From Streptomyces sp. NBC_00620 (GTDB lineage Bacteria > Actinomycetota > Actinomycetes > Streptomycetales > Streptomycetaceae): DNA of 64,000 nt. The notes under the pieces are model-generated. The model searched no databases, was not told the DNA's origin, and saw only the letters and a list, made by a program, of their open reading frames with translations. A program made the translations under genes and the position numbers. Position 1 is the stretch's first letter, and every line of letters begins with the position of its first letter. Positions 25,943 to 33,885 of this stretch are shown here, piece after piece. The stretch covers positions 4,129,700 to 4,193,699 of the forward strand of contig NZ_JAPENY010000001.1 in the NCBI RefSeq assembly GCF_026341825.1, in the 5' to 3' direction.

Positions 25943-26581
25943 CTATTCCTTGCGGCCCGTCGCCGCGACCGTCACACCGAGGCCGATCATCGTGAGCCCG
26001 CCGACTCCGCCGACCAGCGCCAGCCGCCGCGGCGAGTTCGCGAACCAGCTCCGCGCGCCGGCCGCGACCAGTCCCCAGGCGCTGTCGAAGACCACCGCGA
26101 TGACATTGAAGACCAGCCCGAGCAGCAGCATCTGAGCGCTGACGTGCCCCTGGCTCCGGTTGACGAACTGAGGCAGTACGGCGGCGAAGAACACCATGGT
26201 CTTGGGGTTGGCCACGCCGACCGCGAACCCCTCCCACAGGGTGCGCAGACCGCCGTGCGCGGGACCGTCACCGGTGAACGCGGCCTGCAGCGACCGGCGC
26301 TGCCGCACCGCCTTGACGCCGAGATACACCAGGTACGCGGCGCCCGCCAGCTTCAGCACCGTGAAGACGAGCACCGAGCGCTCCACCACGGCCCCGACCC
26401 CGAGCGCCACCGCCACGACGAGCACGCAGGCCCCGAGCGTGTTCCCCGCGACCGTCGTCAGCGCGGCCCGGCGGCCCTGCGCCAGCGCCCGCCCGATCAC
26501 GAACAGGACGCTGGGGCCGGGTATCACGATCAGCAGGAACGACATGGCCGCGAAGGCCAGCAGTCGGTCGGCAGGCATCAT
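25943..26581 (-). CDS. LysE/RhtB family exporter
   Basis: Inner membrane exporter of amino acids or similar small molecules; 212 residues with about six helices. The LysE signature is present: LLIVIPGPSVLFVIGRALAQG (about residues 14-33), and the conserved GVANPKTMVFFAAVLPQFV. The start is the ATG at 26581; starts three codons either side are possible. Substrate unknown. Confidence 0.87.
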   Translation of the reverse strand: MMPADRLLAFAAMSFLLIVIPGPSVLFVIGRALAQGRRAALTTVAGNTLGACVLVVAVALGVGAVVERSVLVFTVLKLAGAAYLVYLGVKAVRQRRSLQAAFTGDGPAHGGLRTLWEGFAVGVANPKTMVFFAAVLPQFVNRSQGHVSAQMLLLGLVFNVIAVVFDSAWGLVAAGARSWFANSPRRLALVGGVGGLTMIGLGVTVAATGRKE

Positions 26582-26645
26582 GCGGCCCATGTGAGCACGG
26601 AGGCCGCGTCCGTCTCCAGCCAATTTCCACTGGGCGGGCCGGGCC

Positions 26646-27296
26646 TCAGATCCCCGGCCCGGTACGCCGCAGCACCCGCAGCGAGTCCGTCACCGACACC
26701 TCCGTGAACGCGCCGGACTCCAGGGCCCGGAGGTAGACGCGGTACGGAGCCTGCCCGGTGAACTCGTCCACCGGGTCCGGGAACACGTCGTGGATCAGCA
26801 GCAGCCCGCCCTCGGCGACGTGCGGCGCCCAGCCCTCGTAGTCGCCGGACGCGTGCTCGTCGGTGTGACCGCCGTCGATGAAGACGAGGCCGAGGGGGGA
26901 CTTCCAGAACGTGGCGATCTGCGGCGAGCGGCCGACGACCGCGACCACGTGGTCCTCAAGGCCCGCCTTGTGGAGGGTGCGGCGGAAGGCCGGGAGCGTG
27001 TCCATGAGGCCGAGTTCCGGGTCGACCGTCGTCGGGTCGTGGTACTCCCACCCGGGCTGCTGCTCCTCGCTGCCCCGGTGGTGGTCGACCGTGATCGCCG
27101 TGACTCCGGCCCCGCGCGCCGCGTCGGCGAGCAGGATCGTGGAGCGCCCGCAGTACGTGCCGACCTCCAGGAGCGGCAGCCCCAGCCGGCCGGCCTCGAC
27201 GGCGGCCTCGTACAGCGCGAGCCCCTCGCCCGTGGGCATGAACCCCTTGGCGGCCTCGAAGGCGGCGAGAATCTCCGGCTTGGGTGCCGCGGGCAT
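26646..27296 (-). CDS. Class I SAM-dependent methyltransferase-like protein
   Basis: A 216-residue protein with a Rossmann-type SAM site LLEVGTYCGRSTILLADAA, ITVDHHRGSEE and the metal-type loop FIDGGHTDEHASGDYEGW. This resembles CmcI/O-methyltransferase-like proteins. It ends with LRVLRRTG. The start is the ATG at 27296; longer open frames upstream are shadows. A strong terminator separates it from the MFS gene, so it has its own promoter. Substrate unknown. Confidence 0.85.
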   Translation of the reverse strand: MPAAPKPEILAAFEAAKGFMPTGEGLALYEAAVEAGRLGLPLLEVGTYCGRSTILLADAARGAGVTAITVDHHRGSEEQQPGWEYHDPTTVDPELGLMDTLPAFRRTLHKAGLEDHVVAVVGRSPQIATFWKSPLGLVFIDGGHTDEHASGDYEGWAPHVAEGGLLLIHDVFPDPVDEFTGQAPYRVYLRALESGAFTEVSVTDSLRVLRRTGPGI

Positions 27297-27364
27297 GGGG
27301 TTCCTCCATGGAAGCAGTACGGAACAGGGCGTACGTGTGTGTGGGCGCCCCATGGTGCACCAAC

Positions 27365-27390
27365 ACCCCCGTCGCCTGGGCGACGGGGGT
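27365..27390. terminator. Strong hairpin between the MFS and methyltransferase genes
   Basis: ACCCCCGTCGCC and GGCGACGGGGGT form a perfect 12-base stem with a two-base centre, lying 20 bases after the MFS stop on the minus strand. It should end MFS transcription. Confidence 0.75.
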
Positions 27391-27409
27391 GCACAGAACA
27401 CACGACAGC

Positions 27410-29149
27410 TCAGGCCCGAACGGCCTCGCCCGGCAGCGCCAGGTCCACGTCGACCGCACGGTCGTCCCCGGCGTGCGTCGCCGACGAGGCGAGCGGGCCG
27501 TGGCCTGTGGCCTTGGCGGCCAGGACGTACGGGCCCTCGGCGGGTACGGCGAGCGCGTAGCTGCCGTCCTCCGCGGAGAGGGTCGCGCCCGCCTGGCGGC
27601 CGCGCCGGTCGATGAGGGTGACCTTGGCGCGGGCGACGGGGTCGCCGCCGGCGTCGAGGACCCGGCCGCGGAAGCCGCCGAGAATCTCCTGCGCCCGCTC
27701 CAGGGCGGCGTCCTCCTCGCTGCTGGCGCGCAGCTGCGGCGCGGTCGCCGGGCGTCCGCGGGGCAGGAAGAGGGCCATCAGCAGGCCGACGGCGACGGCG
27801 CCGGTGGCGATCAGGAAGGAGACCCGGAAGCCGTGCATGGTGGGGACGGCGACGCCCCCGACGTTGTTGGCCGTGTTGGCGAGGACCATGCCGATGACGG
27901 CGCTGGACACGGACGTACCGATCGAGCGCATCAGGGTGTTGAGGCCGTTGGCGGCGCCGGTCTCCGAGGCGGGGACAGCGCCGACGATCAGCGCGGGGAG
28001 CGAGGAGTACGCGAGGCCGATGCCCGCGCCCAGGACCACCGCGATGACGATGGTCTGCCAGGCGGCGCTCATCAGGCCGAGGCCCGCGCCGTAGCCGATC
28101 GCGATGATCAGCATGCCGAGGATCAGGGTGACCTTGGGGCCGTACTTCGCGGAGATCTTGGCGTACACCGGCGCCGTGAACATCATCGTCAGGCCGAGCG
28201 GCGCCACGCACAGGCCCGCGACGACCATCGACTGGCCGAGGCCGTAGCCGGTGGACTTCGGCAGCTGGAGCAGCTGCGGCAGGACGAGCGAGACGGCGTA
28301 GAAGGCGACGCCGACCATGATCGAGGCGAGGTTGGTGAAGAGCACCGCGCGGCGGGCGGTGGTGCGCAGGTCCACCAGCGGGGCCTTCACGCGCAGCTCC
28401 ATCACGCCCCACAGGAGGAGGACGACGGCCGCGGCGCCGAACAGGCCGAGCGTGGTGACCGAGGTCCAGCCCCAGTCGCTGCCCTTGGTGATCGGCAGCA
28501 GGAAGAGGATGAGGCCCGCGGAGAGTCCTATCGCGCCGAGGACGTCGAAGGTGCCCTTGGCGCGCATCGGGGACTCCGGTACGGCGACGAGGGTGAGGAC
28601 GATCGAGACGATGCCCAGCCCTGCGGCCAGGAAGAAGAGGGCGTGCCAGTCGGCGTGCTGCGCGACCAGGGCCGCGAGCGGCAGTGCGAGTCCGCCGCCG
28701 ACGCCGATCGAGGAGCTCATCAGGGCCATCGCCGAGCCGAGCTTCTCGCGGGGCAGCATGTCGCGCATCAGACCGATGCCCAGCGGGATCGCGCCCATGG
28801 CGAAGCCCTGGAGGGACCGGCCGACGATCATCACGAGGAGCTGGCTGGTGAAGCCGGCGATCAGTGAGCCGACGACCATCACGGACAGGCTCAGGAGCAG
28901 CATGCGCCGCTTGCCGTACAGGTCACCGAGGCGGCCCATGATCGGCGTGGCCACGGCTCCCGCGAGCAGGGTCGAGGTCATCACCCAGGTGGCGTTGCTG
29001 GGCGCGGTGCCGAGCAGCTCCGGCAGGTCCTTGATGACCGGCACCAGCAGGGTCTGCATCACCGCGACAACGATGCCCGCGAAGGCGAGCACCGGCACGA
29101 TCGCGCCGCTCGGCCTCCGCGTGGGCTGTTCTGTCGTCGTGTGCGTCAT
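27410..29149 (-). CDS. DHA2-type MFS transporter with C-terminal carboxypeptidase-regulatory-like domain
   Basis: Efflux-type MFS protein of 579 residues. About 14 helices span residues 15-475. Motif A is GRLGDLYGKRRMLLLS; motif C-type GIGVGGGLALPLAALV. An added soluble domain (residues about 495-575) has GFRGRVLDAGGDPVARAKV, then AEDGSYALAVPAEGPY, the beta-sandwich pattern of carboxypeptidase regulatory-like domains. Such a fusion is uncommon. It may act as an external or cytoplasmic binding domain; topology is not determined. Start ATG at 29149. The substrate is unknown. Divergent from the acyl-CoA dehydrogenase gene. Confidence 0.88.
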   Translation of the reverse strand: MTHTTTEQPTRRPSGAIVPVLAFAGIVVAVMQTLLVPVIKDLPELLGTAPSNATWVMTSTLLAGAVATPIMGRLGDLYGKRRMLLLSLSVMVVGSLIAGFTSQLLVMIVGRSLQGFAMGAIPLGIGLMRDMLPREKLGSAMALMSSSIGVGGGLALPLAALVAQHADWHALFFLAAGLGIVSIVLTLVAVPESPMRAKGTFDVLGAIGLSAGLILFLLPITKGSDWGWTSVTTLGLFGAAAVVLLLWGVMELRVKAPLVDLRTTARRAVLFTNLASIMVGVAFYAVSLVLPQLLQLPKSTGYGLGQSMVVAGLCVAPLGLTMMFTAPVYAKISAKYGPKVTLILGMLIIAIGYGAGLGLMSAAWQTIVIAVVLGAGIGLAYSSLPALIVGAVPASETGAANGLNTLMRSIGTSVSSAVIGMVLANTANNVGGVAVPTMHGFRVSFLIATGAVAVGLLMALFLPRGRPATAPQLRASSEEDAALERAQEILGGFRGRVLDAGGDPVARAKVTLIDRRGRQAGATLSAEDGSYALAVPAEGPYVLAAKATGHGPLASSATHAGDDRAVDVDLALPGEAVRA

Positions 29150-29285
29150 TACGTGAGGCCTCCAGGCCGGAAGAGATTCAGGGGTGGGTGATCCGTGCGG
29201 GATACGTGCAAGGTGAACCCGGTGTGCCCGGGCAACTATTCCGATGCTTCATCCTGCTAACGAATTCTTGACCGAGTCATGAGGA

Positions 29286-29302
29286 TCTGACCTACCGTCA
29301 GA
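29286..29302. promoter_or_regulatory. TCTGAC-N5-GTCAGA palindrome
   Basis: TCTGACCTACCGTCAGA is a perfect 6+6 inverted repeat located 70 bases before the acyl-CoA dehydrogenase start and directly beside a KstR-type site. It matches the complement of the 23849 site in 16 of 17 positions. Confidence 0.7.
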
Positions 29303-29303
29303 A

Positions 29304-29317
29304 TGGAACGTGTTCTA
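29304..29317. promoter_or_regulatory. KstR-type operator before the acyl-CoA dehydrogenase gene
   Basis: TGGAACGTGTTCTA fits TnnAACnnGTTnnA exactly, 55 bases before the start at 29373. It abuts the other palindrome at 29286-29302 with a one-base gap, so two regulators may compete or cooperate. Confidence 0.8.
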
Positions 29318-29372
29318 GTCTTGCGCGCACCTCGGGGGAAATCCCCGGGTCCAGGTCCTTGGGGAGGCACGC

Positions 29373-31535
29373 ATGGGCGGCGTCGGCATCGGGATCACAC
29401 CGGAGCAGCGGGAACTGGCCGAGGCGGTACGCGGCTGGATCGCGCGGGCCGCGCCGCCCGAGGAGATCCGCAAACTGCTCGACGCGCCGGGAAGCGGCAG
29501 ACCCTCCTACTGGGACGGACTCGCCGCGCAGGGGCTGCTCGCCGTGCACCTTCCGGAGGCGTACGGCGGTGGGGGCGGGAGCCTCGTAGATCTCGCCGTG
29601 GTCGTGGAGGAGGCCGCGCGGGGGGCGTTACCCGGGCCGTACGCCGCGAGCGTGCTGGCGTCGGTGGTGCTGGCGCGGGCGGGGGCGTACGGGCTGGTCC
29701 GGGCCTTGGGGGAGGGGTCGCGGATCGGGGCCGTGGCCCTGGACGCGGGGACGCTGACCGCCGTGGCCGCGGGTGAGGGGTTCGTGCTCGACGGGACGGC
29801 GCCGCCCGTGCTGTCGGGCGCCGACGCGGATCTGCTGGTTCTGGCGGCCTCGGGGCCCGGGGACGGAACGGTGTGGGTGGCGGTGGACGCCGCGGATCTC
29901 CTCGTACGGCCCCACGAGAGCGCCGATCCGACGCGGGCGACCGCCGAGGTACGGGCCCAGGGGGTGCGGGTCCCGGCCGACCGCGTCCTCGCCGTCGGCT
30001 CGACTCTGGTCCGCGACCTCGCCGTCGTCGTCCTCGCGGCGGACGCCTGCGGCACTGCCGCCTGGGCGCTGGACACCGCCGCCGAGTACGCCAAGGTCCG
30101 CGAACAGTTCGGCCACCCCATCGGCCGCTTCCAGGGCGTGAAGCACCTGTGCGCCGACATGCTCGTACGGGTCGAGCAGGCACGAGCGCTCACCTGGGAC
30201 GCGGCGCGGGCTTCCCAGGAGCCCGACGGCGTACGGGAGTCGGTCTCCGCCCTTGCGGCCGGGGTCGCCCTCGACGCCGCGTACTCCTGCGCCAAGGACT
30301 GCGTGCAGATCCTCGGCGGGATCGGGTTCACCTGGGAGCACGACGCCCACCTGTATCTCCGACGGGCCCTGGTGGCACGGCAGTTGCTCGGCCCCGGGGA
30401 CGGACACCTGCGGCGGGCGGCCGGGCTCGCGCGGGACGGCGTACGGCGGGAACTGCGCCTGGAGCTGCCCGAGGAGGCGTCCGCGTACCGGGCGGAGGCG
30501 CGGGAGGCGATCGGGGGCGCGCACGGACTCGATCCCGCGGCCGTACGACGCTTGCTGGCACCCACCGGATATGCCGCCCCGCACCTGCCCCCGCCGTACG
30601 GGCTGGGTGCCGGCCCCGTTCAACAGCTCGCCGTACAGCAGGAGTTGGCGGCGGCGGACGTACGGATCAGCGGCCTGGGCATCGCCACCTGGGTCGTACC
30701 CTCCCTCGTCGCGTACGGGAGCGACCGGCAGAAGGAGCGCTACCTCCTGCCGACCCTGCGCGGGGACCTGCTCTGGTGCCAGCTCTTCTCGGAGCCGGAC
30801 GCCGGGTCCGACCTCGCGTCGCTGCGCACCCGCGCCGAGCGGACCGCCGACGGGCGCTGGCGCGTCAACGGGCAGAAGGTGTGGACGAGTTCGGCGCGCT
30901 GGGCGGACCACGGGATCCTCCTCGCCCGGACGAATCCGGCGGCGCCCAAGCACCAAGGGCTCACCTACTTCGTCGTCGACATGAAGAACACCGACGGCAT
31001 CGACATCCGCCCCCTGAAGGAGATCACCGGCGACTCCCTCTTCAACGAGGTCTATTTCAACGACGTGCTGCTCCCCGCGGACGCGGTCGTCGGCGAGGTC
31101 GACGACGGCTGGCGGGTCGCCCGCAACACACTGGGCAACGAACGTGTGCACATGGCCGACCAGTTGGACTTCGGTGCGGGGCTTGAGGCGTTGATCGCCC
31201 GCGGGGACGGGGTTGATGCGGCTCGTCTCGGCGCGCTGATCGCCGAGGCGCACGCGTTGGCATGCATCGGGCTGCGGACGACTCTGCGGCAGGTTTCGGG
31301 GGTGGAGCCGGGGGCCGGGGCCTCGGTGCGGAAGTTGATCCAGACTGTGCATCGACAGAAGGTTGCCGAGCTGGGGCTCGAAGTCCTTGGTGCTGCGGGG
31401 GCGTTGCGTGAGGGGGTGGGGGAGCGGGCCGTGCATGGGTTTCTGTTGTCCCGGTGTCTGACCATCGCCGGTGGCACGACGCAGGTTCAGTTGAATGTTG
31501 TTGCTGAGCGGATTCTTGGGTTGCCGCGGGATTAG
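29373..31535 (+). CDS. Double-domain acyl-CoA dehydrogenase (FadE34-like)
   Basis: FAD-dependent acyl-CoA dehydrogenase of 720 residues, twice the usual 380, with two ACAD units in one chain. Unit 1 (to about residue 345) contains YAKVREQFGHPIGRFQGVKH and QILGGIGFTWEHDAHLYLRR. Unit 2 (about 385-720) contains LFSEPDAGSDLASL, VNGQKVWTSSARWADHGIL and RCLTIAGGTTQVQLNVVAE. Mycobacterial FadE34 of the cholesterol pathway has the same double layout. Start ATG at 29373 behind GGGGAGG. Both KstR-type and TCTGAC-type operators precede it. Unit 1 may serve folding or FAD binding only. Confidence 0.9.
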   Translation: MGGVGIGITPEQRELAEAVRGWIARAAPPEEIRKLLDAPGSGRPSYWDGLAAQGLLAVHLPEAYGGGGGSLVDLAVVVEEAARGALPGPYAASVLASVVLARAGAYGLVRALGEGSRIGAVALDAGTLTAVAAGEGFVLDGTAPPVLSGADADLLVLAASGPGDGTVWVAVDAADLLVRPHESADPTRATAEVRAQGVRVPADRVLAVGSTLVRDLAVVVLAADACGTAAWALDTAAEYAKVREQFGHPIGRFQGVKHLCADMLVRVEQARALTWDAARASQEPDGVRESVSALAAGVALDAAYSCAKDCVQILGGIGFTWEHDAHLYLRRALVARQLLGPGDGHLRRAAGLARDGVRRELRLELPEEASAYRAEAREAIGGAHGLDPAAVRRLLAPTGYAAPHLPPPYGLGAGPVQQLAVQQELAAADVRISGLGIATWVVPSLVAYGSDRQKERYLLPTLRGDLLWCQLFSEPDAGSDLASLRTRAERTADGRWRVNGQKVWTSSARWADHGILLARTNPAAPKHQGLTYFVVDMKNTDGIDIRPLKEITGDSLFNEVYFNDVLLPADAVVGEVDDGWRVARNTLGNERVHMADQLDFGAGLEALIARGDGVDAARLGALIAEAHALACIGLRTTLRQVSGVEPGAGASVRKLIQTVHRQKVAELGLEVLGAAGALREGVGERAVHGFLLSRCLTIAGGTTQVQLNVVAERILGLPRD

Positions 31536-31570
31536 GAGCTGTCGTGTGTGTCGCCTGCGGGTGCGTTGTG

Positions 31571-31607
31571 GCTGGTCGCGCAGTTCCCCGCGCCCCTGAA
31601 GGGGCGC
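31571..31607. repeat. Dispersed Streptomyces hairpin repeat, copy 1
   Basis: GCTGGTCGCGCAGTTCCCCG followed by CGCCCCTGAAGGGGCGC. Two related copies lie within the RNase H/phosphatase gene (42661, 42778). The last part folds into a short hairpin and may end transcription of the acyl-CoA dehydrogenase gene. The sequence is familiar to me from many Streptomyces genomes. Confidence 0.85.
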
Positions 31608-31623
31608 TCCCGAACCCGGTGTG

Positions 31624-32265
31624 TCAGAGCCACCCTTGCTGCCGGGCCTCCCGCATCGCCTCCATGCGGTTGCGGGTGGACGTCTTGCCGATGGCGGCGG
31701 AGAGGTAGTTGCGGACGGTCGACTCGGAGAGGTTGAGCTTGGTCGCGATGTCGGCGACGGTGGCGCCGTCCGCCGAGGCGTTCAGGACGTCGCACTCGCG
31801 GGCGGTGAGCGGGTTGGGCCCGGCGCTCAGCGCGACCGCGGCGAGCGCGGGATCGATCACGGTCTCACCGGTCAGCACCCGCCGGATCGCCTGGGCGAGC
31901 TCCTCCACGGGGCCGTCCTTGACGAGGAAGCCCGCGGCCCCCGCCTCCATGGCCCGTCGCAGATACCCGGGGCGGCCGAAGGTCGTGAGGATCAGGACCC
32001 GGCAGTCGGGCGCCTGGTCGCGCAGCTCGGCCGCCGCGTCCAGCCCGCTCATCCCCGGCAACTCGATGTCCAGCAGCGCCACATCGGGCCGGTGCGTCAA
32101 CGCCGCGTCCACGATCGCGTCCCCCGCCGACACCTGCGCCACCACCTGGATGTCCGCCTCCATCCCCAGCAGCAGAGCGAGCGCGCCCCGCATCATTCCC
32201 TGATCCTCCGCGAGCAGGACGCGAATGGACTTGGCGGGCCGGTGATCCCGGGGCATCTCGTTCAC
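31624..32265 (-). CDS. NarL/LuxR-type response regulator
   Basis: Two-component response regulator of 213 residues. The receiver domain opens VLLAEDQGMMRGALALLL, the phospho-acceptor Asp is in DVALLDIELPG, and the conserved Lys in GFLVKDGP. A C-terminal LuxR HTH reads NPLTARECDVLNASADGAT, then LNLSESTVRNYLSAAIGK. Its likely kinase is encoded at 33869-35071 on the same strand, but a MarR/oxidoreductase pair lies between. The start may be the GTG at 32265, overlapping the MarR stop as GTGA, or the ATG at 32256. Confidence 0.92.
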   Translation of the reverse strand: MNEMPRDHRPAKSIRVLLAEDQGMMRGALALLLGMEADIQVVAQVSAGDAIVDAALTHRPDVALLDIELPGMSGLDAAAELRDQAPDCRVLILTTFGRPGYLRRAMEAGAAGFLVKDGPVEELAQAIRRVLTGETVIDPALAAVALSAGPNPLTARECDVLNASADGATVADIATKLNLSESTVRNYLSAAIGKTSTRNRMEAMREARQQGWL

Positions 32266-32780
32266 GGGGTCAGGGTATGGCTCGGGGGCCGCTGGAGGAG
32301 TTTTGCGGACAGGGTGCGGATCTGGGCGTGTTCGGCCGTGGTCAGGGGCGCGGTCAGGGCGGCGATCCGCTGGTCCACCTCGGTGGTGCAGCGGTCGGTG
32401 AGCTGCCGGCCGAGCGGGGTGAGAGCGACCAGGACGGCGCGGCCGTCGTCGGGTGAGGGCAGGCGCTGGACCAGGCCGCGTTTCTCGGCGCGGGTGACCA
32501 GGCCGGTCATGGAGGACTTGTCCAGGCCCAGGTGACGGGCGAGTTCGAGCATGCCGGGGCGGCGGTCGCGCAGGATGCCGAGGAGGCGGACCTGGATCAG
32601 GGACAGGTCGTGGTTGGCGGCGATACCCGTCACGACGCCTTGGACCAGGAACGACAGCTGGATCAGGGCGTCCGCGGTGGTCTGCGGTTCGGCGGTGCCT
32701 TGCGGTTCATCGGGCCGCAGGCCACCTGCAGCGACTGCCGGGGCCGGATCCGGGGTGGGGCTGGGGGAGCTTGGGCTCAT
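32262..32780 (-). CDS. MarR family transcriptional regulator
   Basis: Winged-helix repressor of 172 residues. An Ala/Pro-rich N-terminus precedes the HTH (LSLIQVRLLGILRDRRPGML, then ARHLGLDKSSMTGLVTRAEK) and the wing (RLPSPDDGRAVLVALTPLG). The start is the ATG at 32780. It is divergent from the oxidoreductase gene at 32920, and three direct repeats occupy the space between, so it probably represses that gene and itself. Its stop overlaps the response regulator start. The effector is unknown. Confidence 0.92.
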   Translation of the reverse strand: MSPSSPSPTPDPAPAVAAGGLRPDEPQGTAEPQTTADALIQLSFLVQGVVTGIAANHDLSLIQVRLLGILRDRRPGMLELARHLGLDKSSMTGLVTRAEKRGLVQRLPSPDDGRAVLVALTPLGRQLTDRCTTEVDQRIAALTAPLTTAEHAQIRTLSAKLLQRPPSHTLTP

Positions 32781-32801
32781 CGTGGCTGCCTCCGCTTGAC
32801 T

Positions 32802-32887
32802 TAGTACGTGACGCAAACTAACTTCGAAGTAGTACGCGACACAAACTACTTCCACTGTTGCGCAAAAGTAGTACGCGCCGCAAACCA
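32802..32887. promoter_or_regulatory. Three direct repeats in the MarR/oxidoreductase divergent promoter
   Basis: TAGTACGTGACGCAAACTA (32802-32820), TAGTACGCGACACAAACTA (32830-32848) and TAGTACGCGCCGCAAACCA (32869-32887) share most bases and orientation, with 28- and 39-base periods. They are probable MarR-type operators, on one DNA face or nearly so. Confidence 0.75.
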
Positions 32888-32919
32888 TACGTGTGTCCAC
32901 TCGATCCAGGAGGTCAGCC

Positions 32920-33885
32920 ATGTACGCCGCCGTCGTCCACTCCTTCGACGCCCCGCCCCGCTTCGACACCATCGACACACCCCGGCCCGACGGGGAGCAC
33001 GAGATCCTGGTGGACGTCCTGGCCGCCGGTCTCCACCCGCGGGTGCGCTCCGACGCCGACGGCACCCACTACACCTCCGGCGGCGTCCTGCCCCTGGTCC
33101 CGGGCATCGACGCGGTCGGCCGCACCCCGCAAGGGGAGCTCCTCTACTTCGTGGCCCCCGACACCGCCCTGGGCACCATGGCCGAGCAGGCCGTCGTCGA
33201 CCGCCGCCGCGCCATCACCCTGCCGGCCGGCGCCGACCCGGTCGCGGTGGCCGCCGCGATGAACCCCGGCATGTCCTCCTGGGTCGCCCTGCGCCGCCGC
33301 GTCACTCTCGAGCCCGGCGCCCGCGTCCTGATCCTGGGCGCGACGGGCAACTCCGGACAGCTCGCCGTCCAGATCGCCAAGCACCTCGGCGCCGCCCATG
33401 TCGTGGCCGCCGGCCGCGACCCCGAGCGCCTGGACCTCCTGCCCGGCCTCGGCGCGGACGAGACCGTCTCCCTGCTGGGCGACCCCGAGAAGGTCGCCGA
33501 CCAGCTCGGCCGGAGCGCGGGAGACGCGGACGTCGTCATCGACTACCTGTGGGGCCCGGTCGCCGAACACGCCATGCCCGCCCTGCTCGCCGCCCGCCCC
33601 GAGCGCGCCAAGCCGCTGGCCTGGATCCAGATCGGCTCCATGGCAGGCGCGGAGATCACCCTGCCCTCCTACCTGCTGCGTGCGGCGAACCTCCAGATCA
33701 TGGGCAGTGGCCAGGGCTCGGTGACCACCGCCGGAATCGTCGCCGAACTGCCCTCGCTCGCCACGGAGATCGCCTCCGGCACCCTGGCCGTCGACCCGCT
33801 CGCCCTTCCCCTCTCGGGGGTCGAGCGGGCGTGGAGCACCCCCACGGCGCCTGGTCAGCGCATCGTGCTCACCCCTGCTGACTGA
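32920..33885 (+). CDS. Zinc-free MDR family quinone oxidoreductase-like protein
   Basis: A 321-residue medium-chain dehydrogenase/reductase. It opens MYAAVVHSFDAPPRF; the nucleotide site is VLILGATGNSGQLAVQIAK; the family's zinc-binding cysteines are missing, as in NADPH:quinone reductases. The ribosome site is AGGAGGT, seven bases before the ATG. It is divergent from the MarR gene and preceded by its repeats. It ends 17 bases inside the histidine kinase gene on the opposite strand. Substrate unknown; a role in electrophile or quinone stress is typical for such pairs. Confidence 0.88.
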   Translation: MYAAVVHSFDAPPRFDTIDTPRPDGEHEILVDVLAAGLHPRVRSDADGTHYTSGGVLPLVPGIDAVGRTPQGELLYFVAPDTALGTMAEQAVVDRRRAITLPAGADPVAVAAAMNPGMSSWVALRRRVTLEPGARVLILGATGNSGQLAVQIAKHLGAAHVVAAGRDPERLDLLPGLGADETVSLLGDPEKVADQLGRSAGDADVVIDYLWGPVAEHAMPALLAARPERAKPLAWIQIGSMAGAEITLPSYLLRAANLQIMGSGQGSVTTAGIVAELPSLATEIASGTLAVDPLALPLSGVERAWSTPTAPGQRIVLTPAD

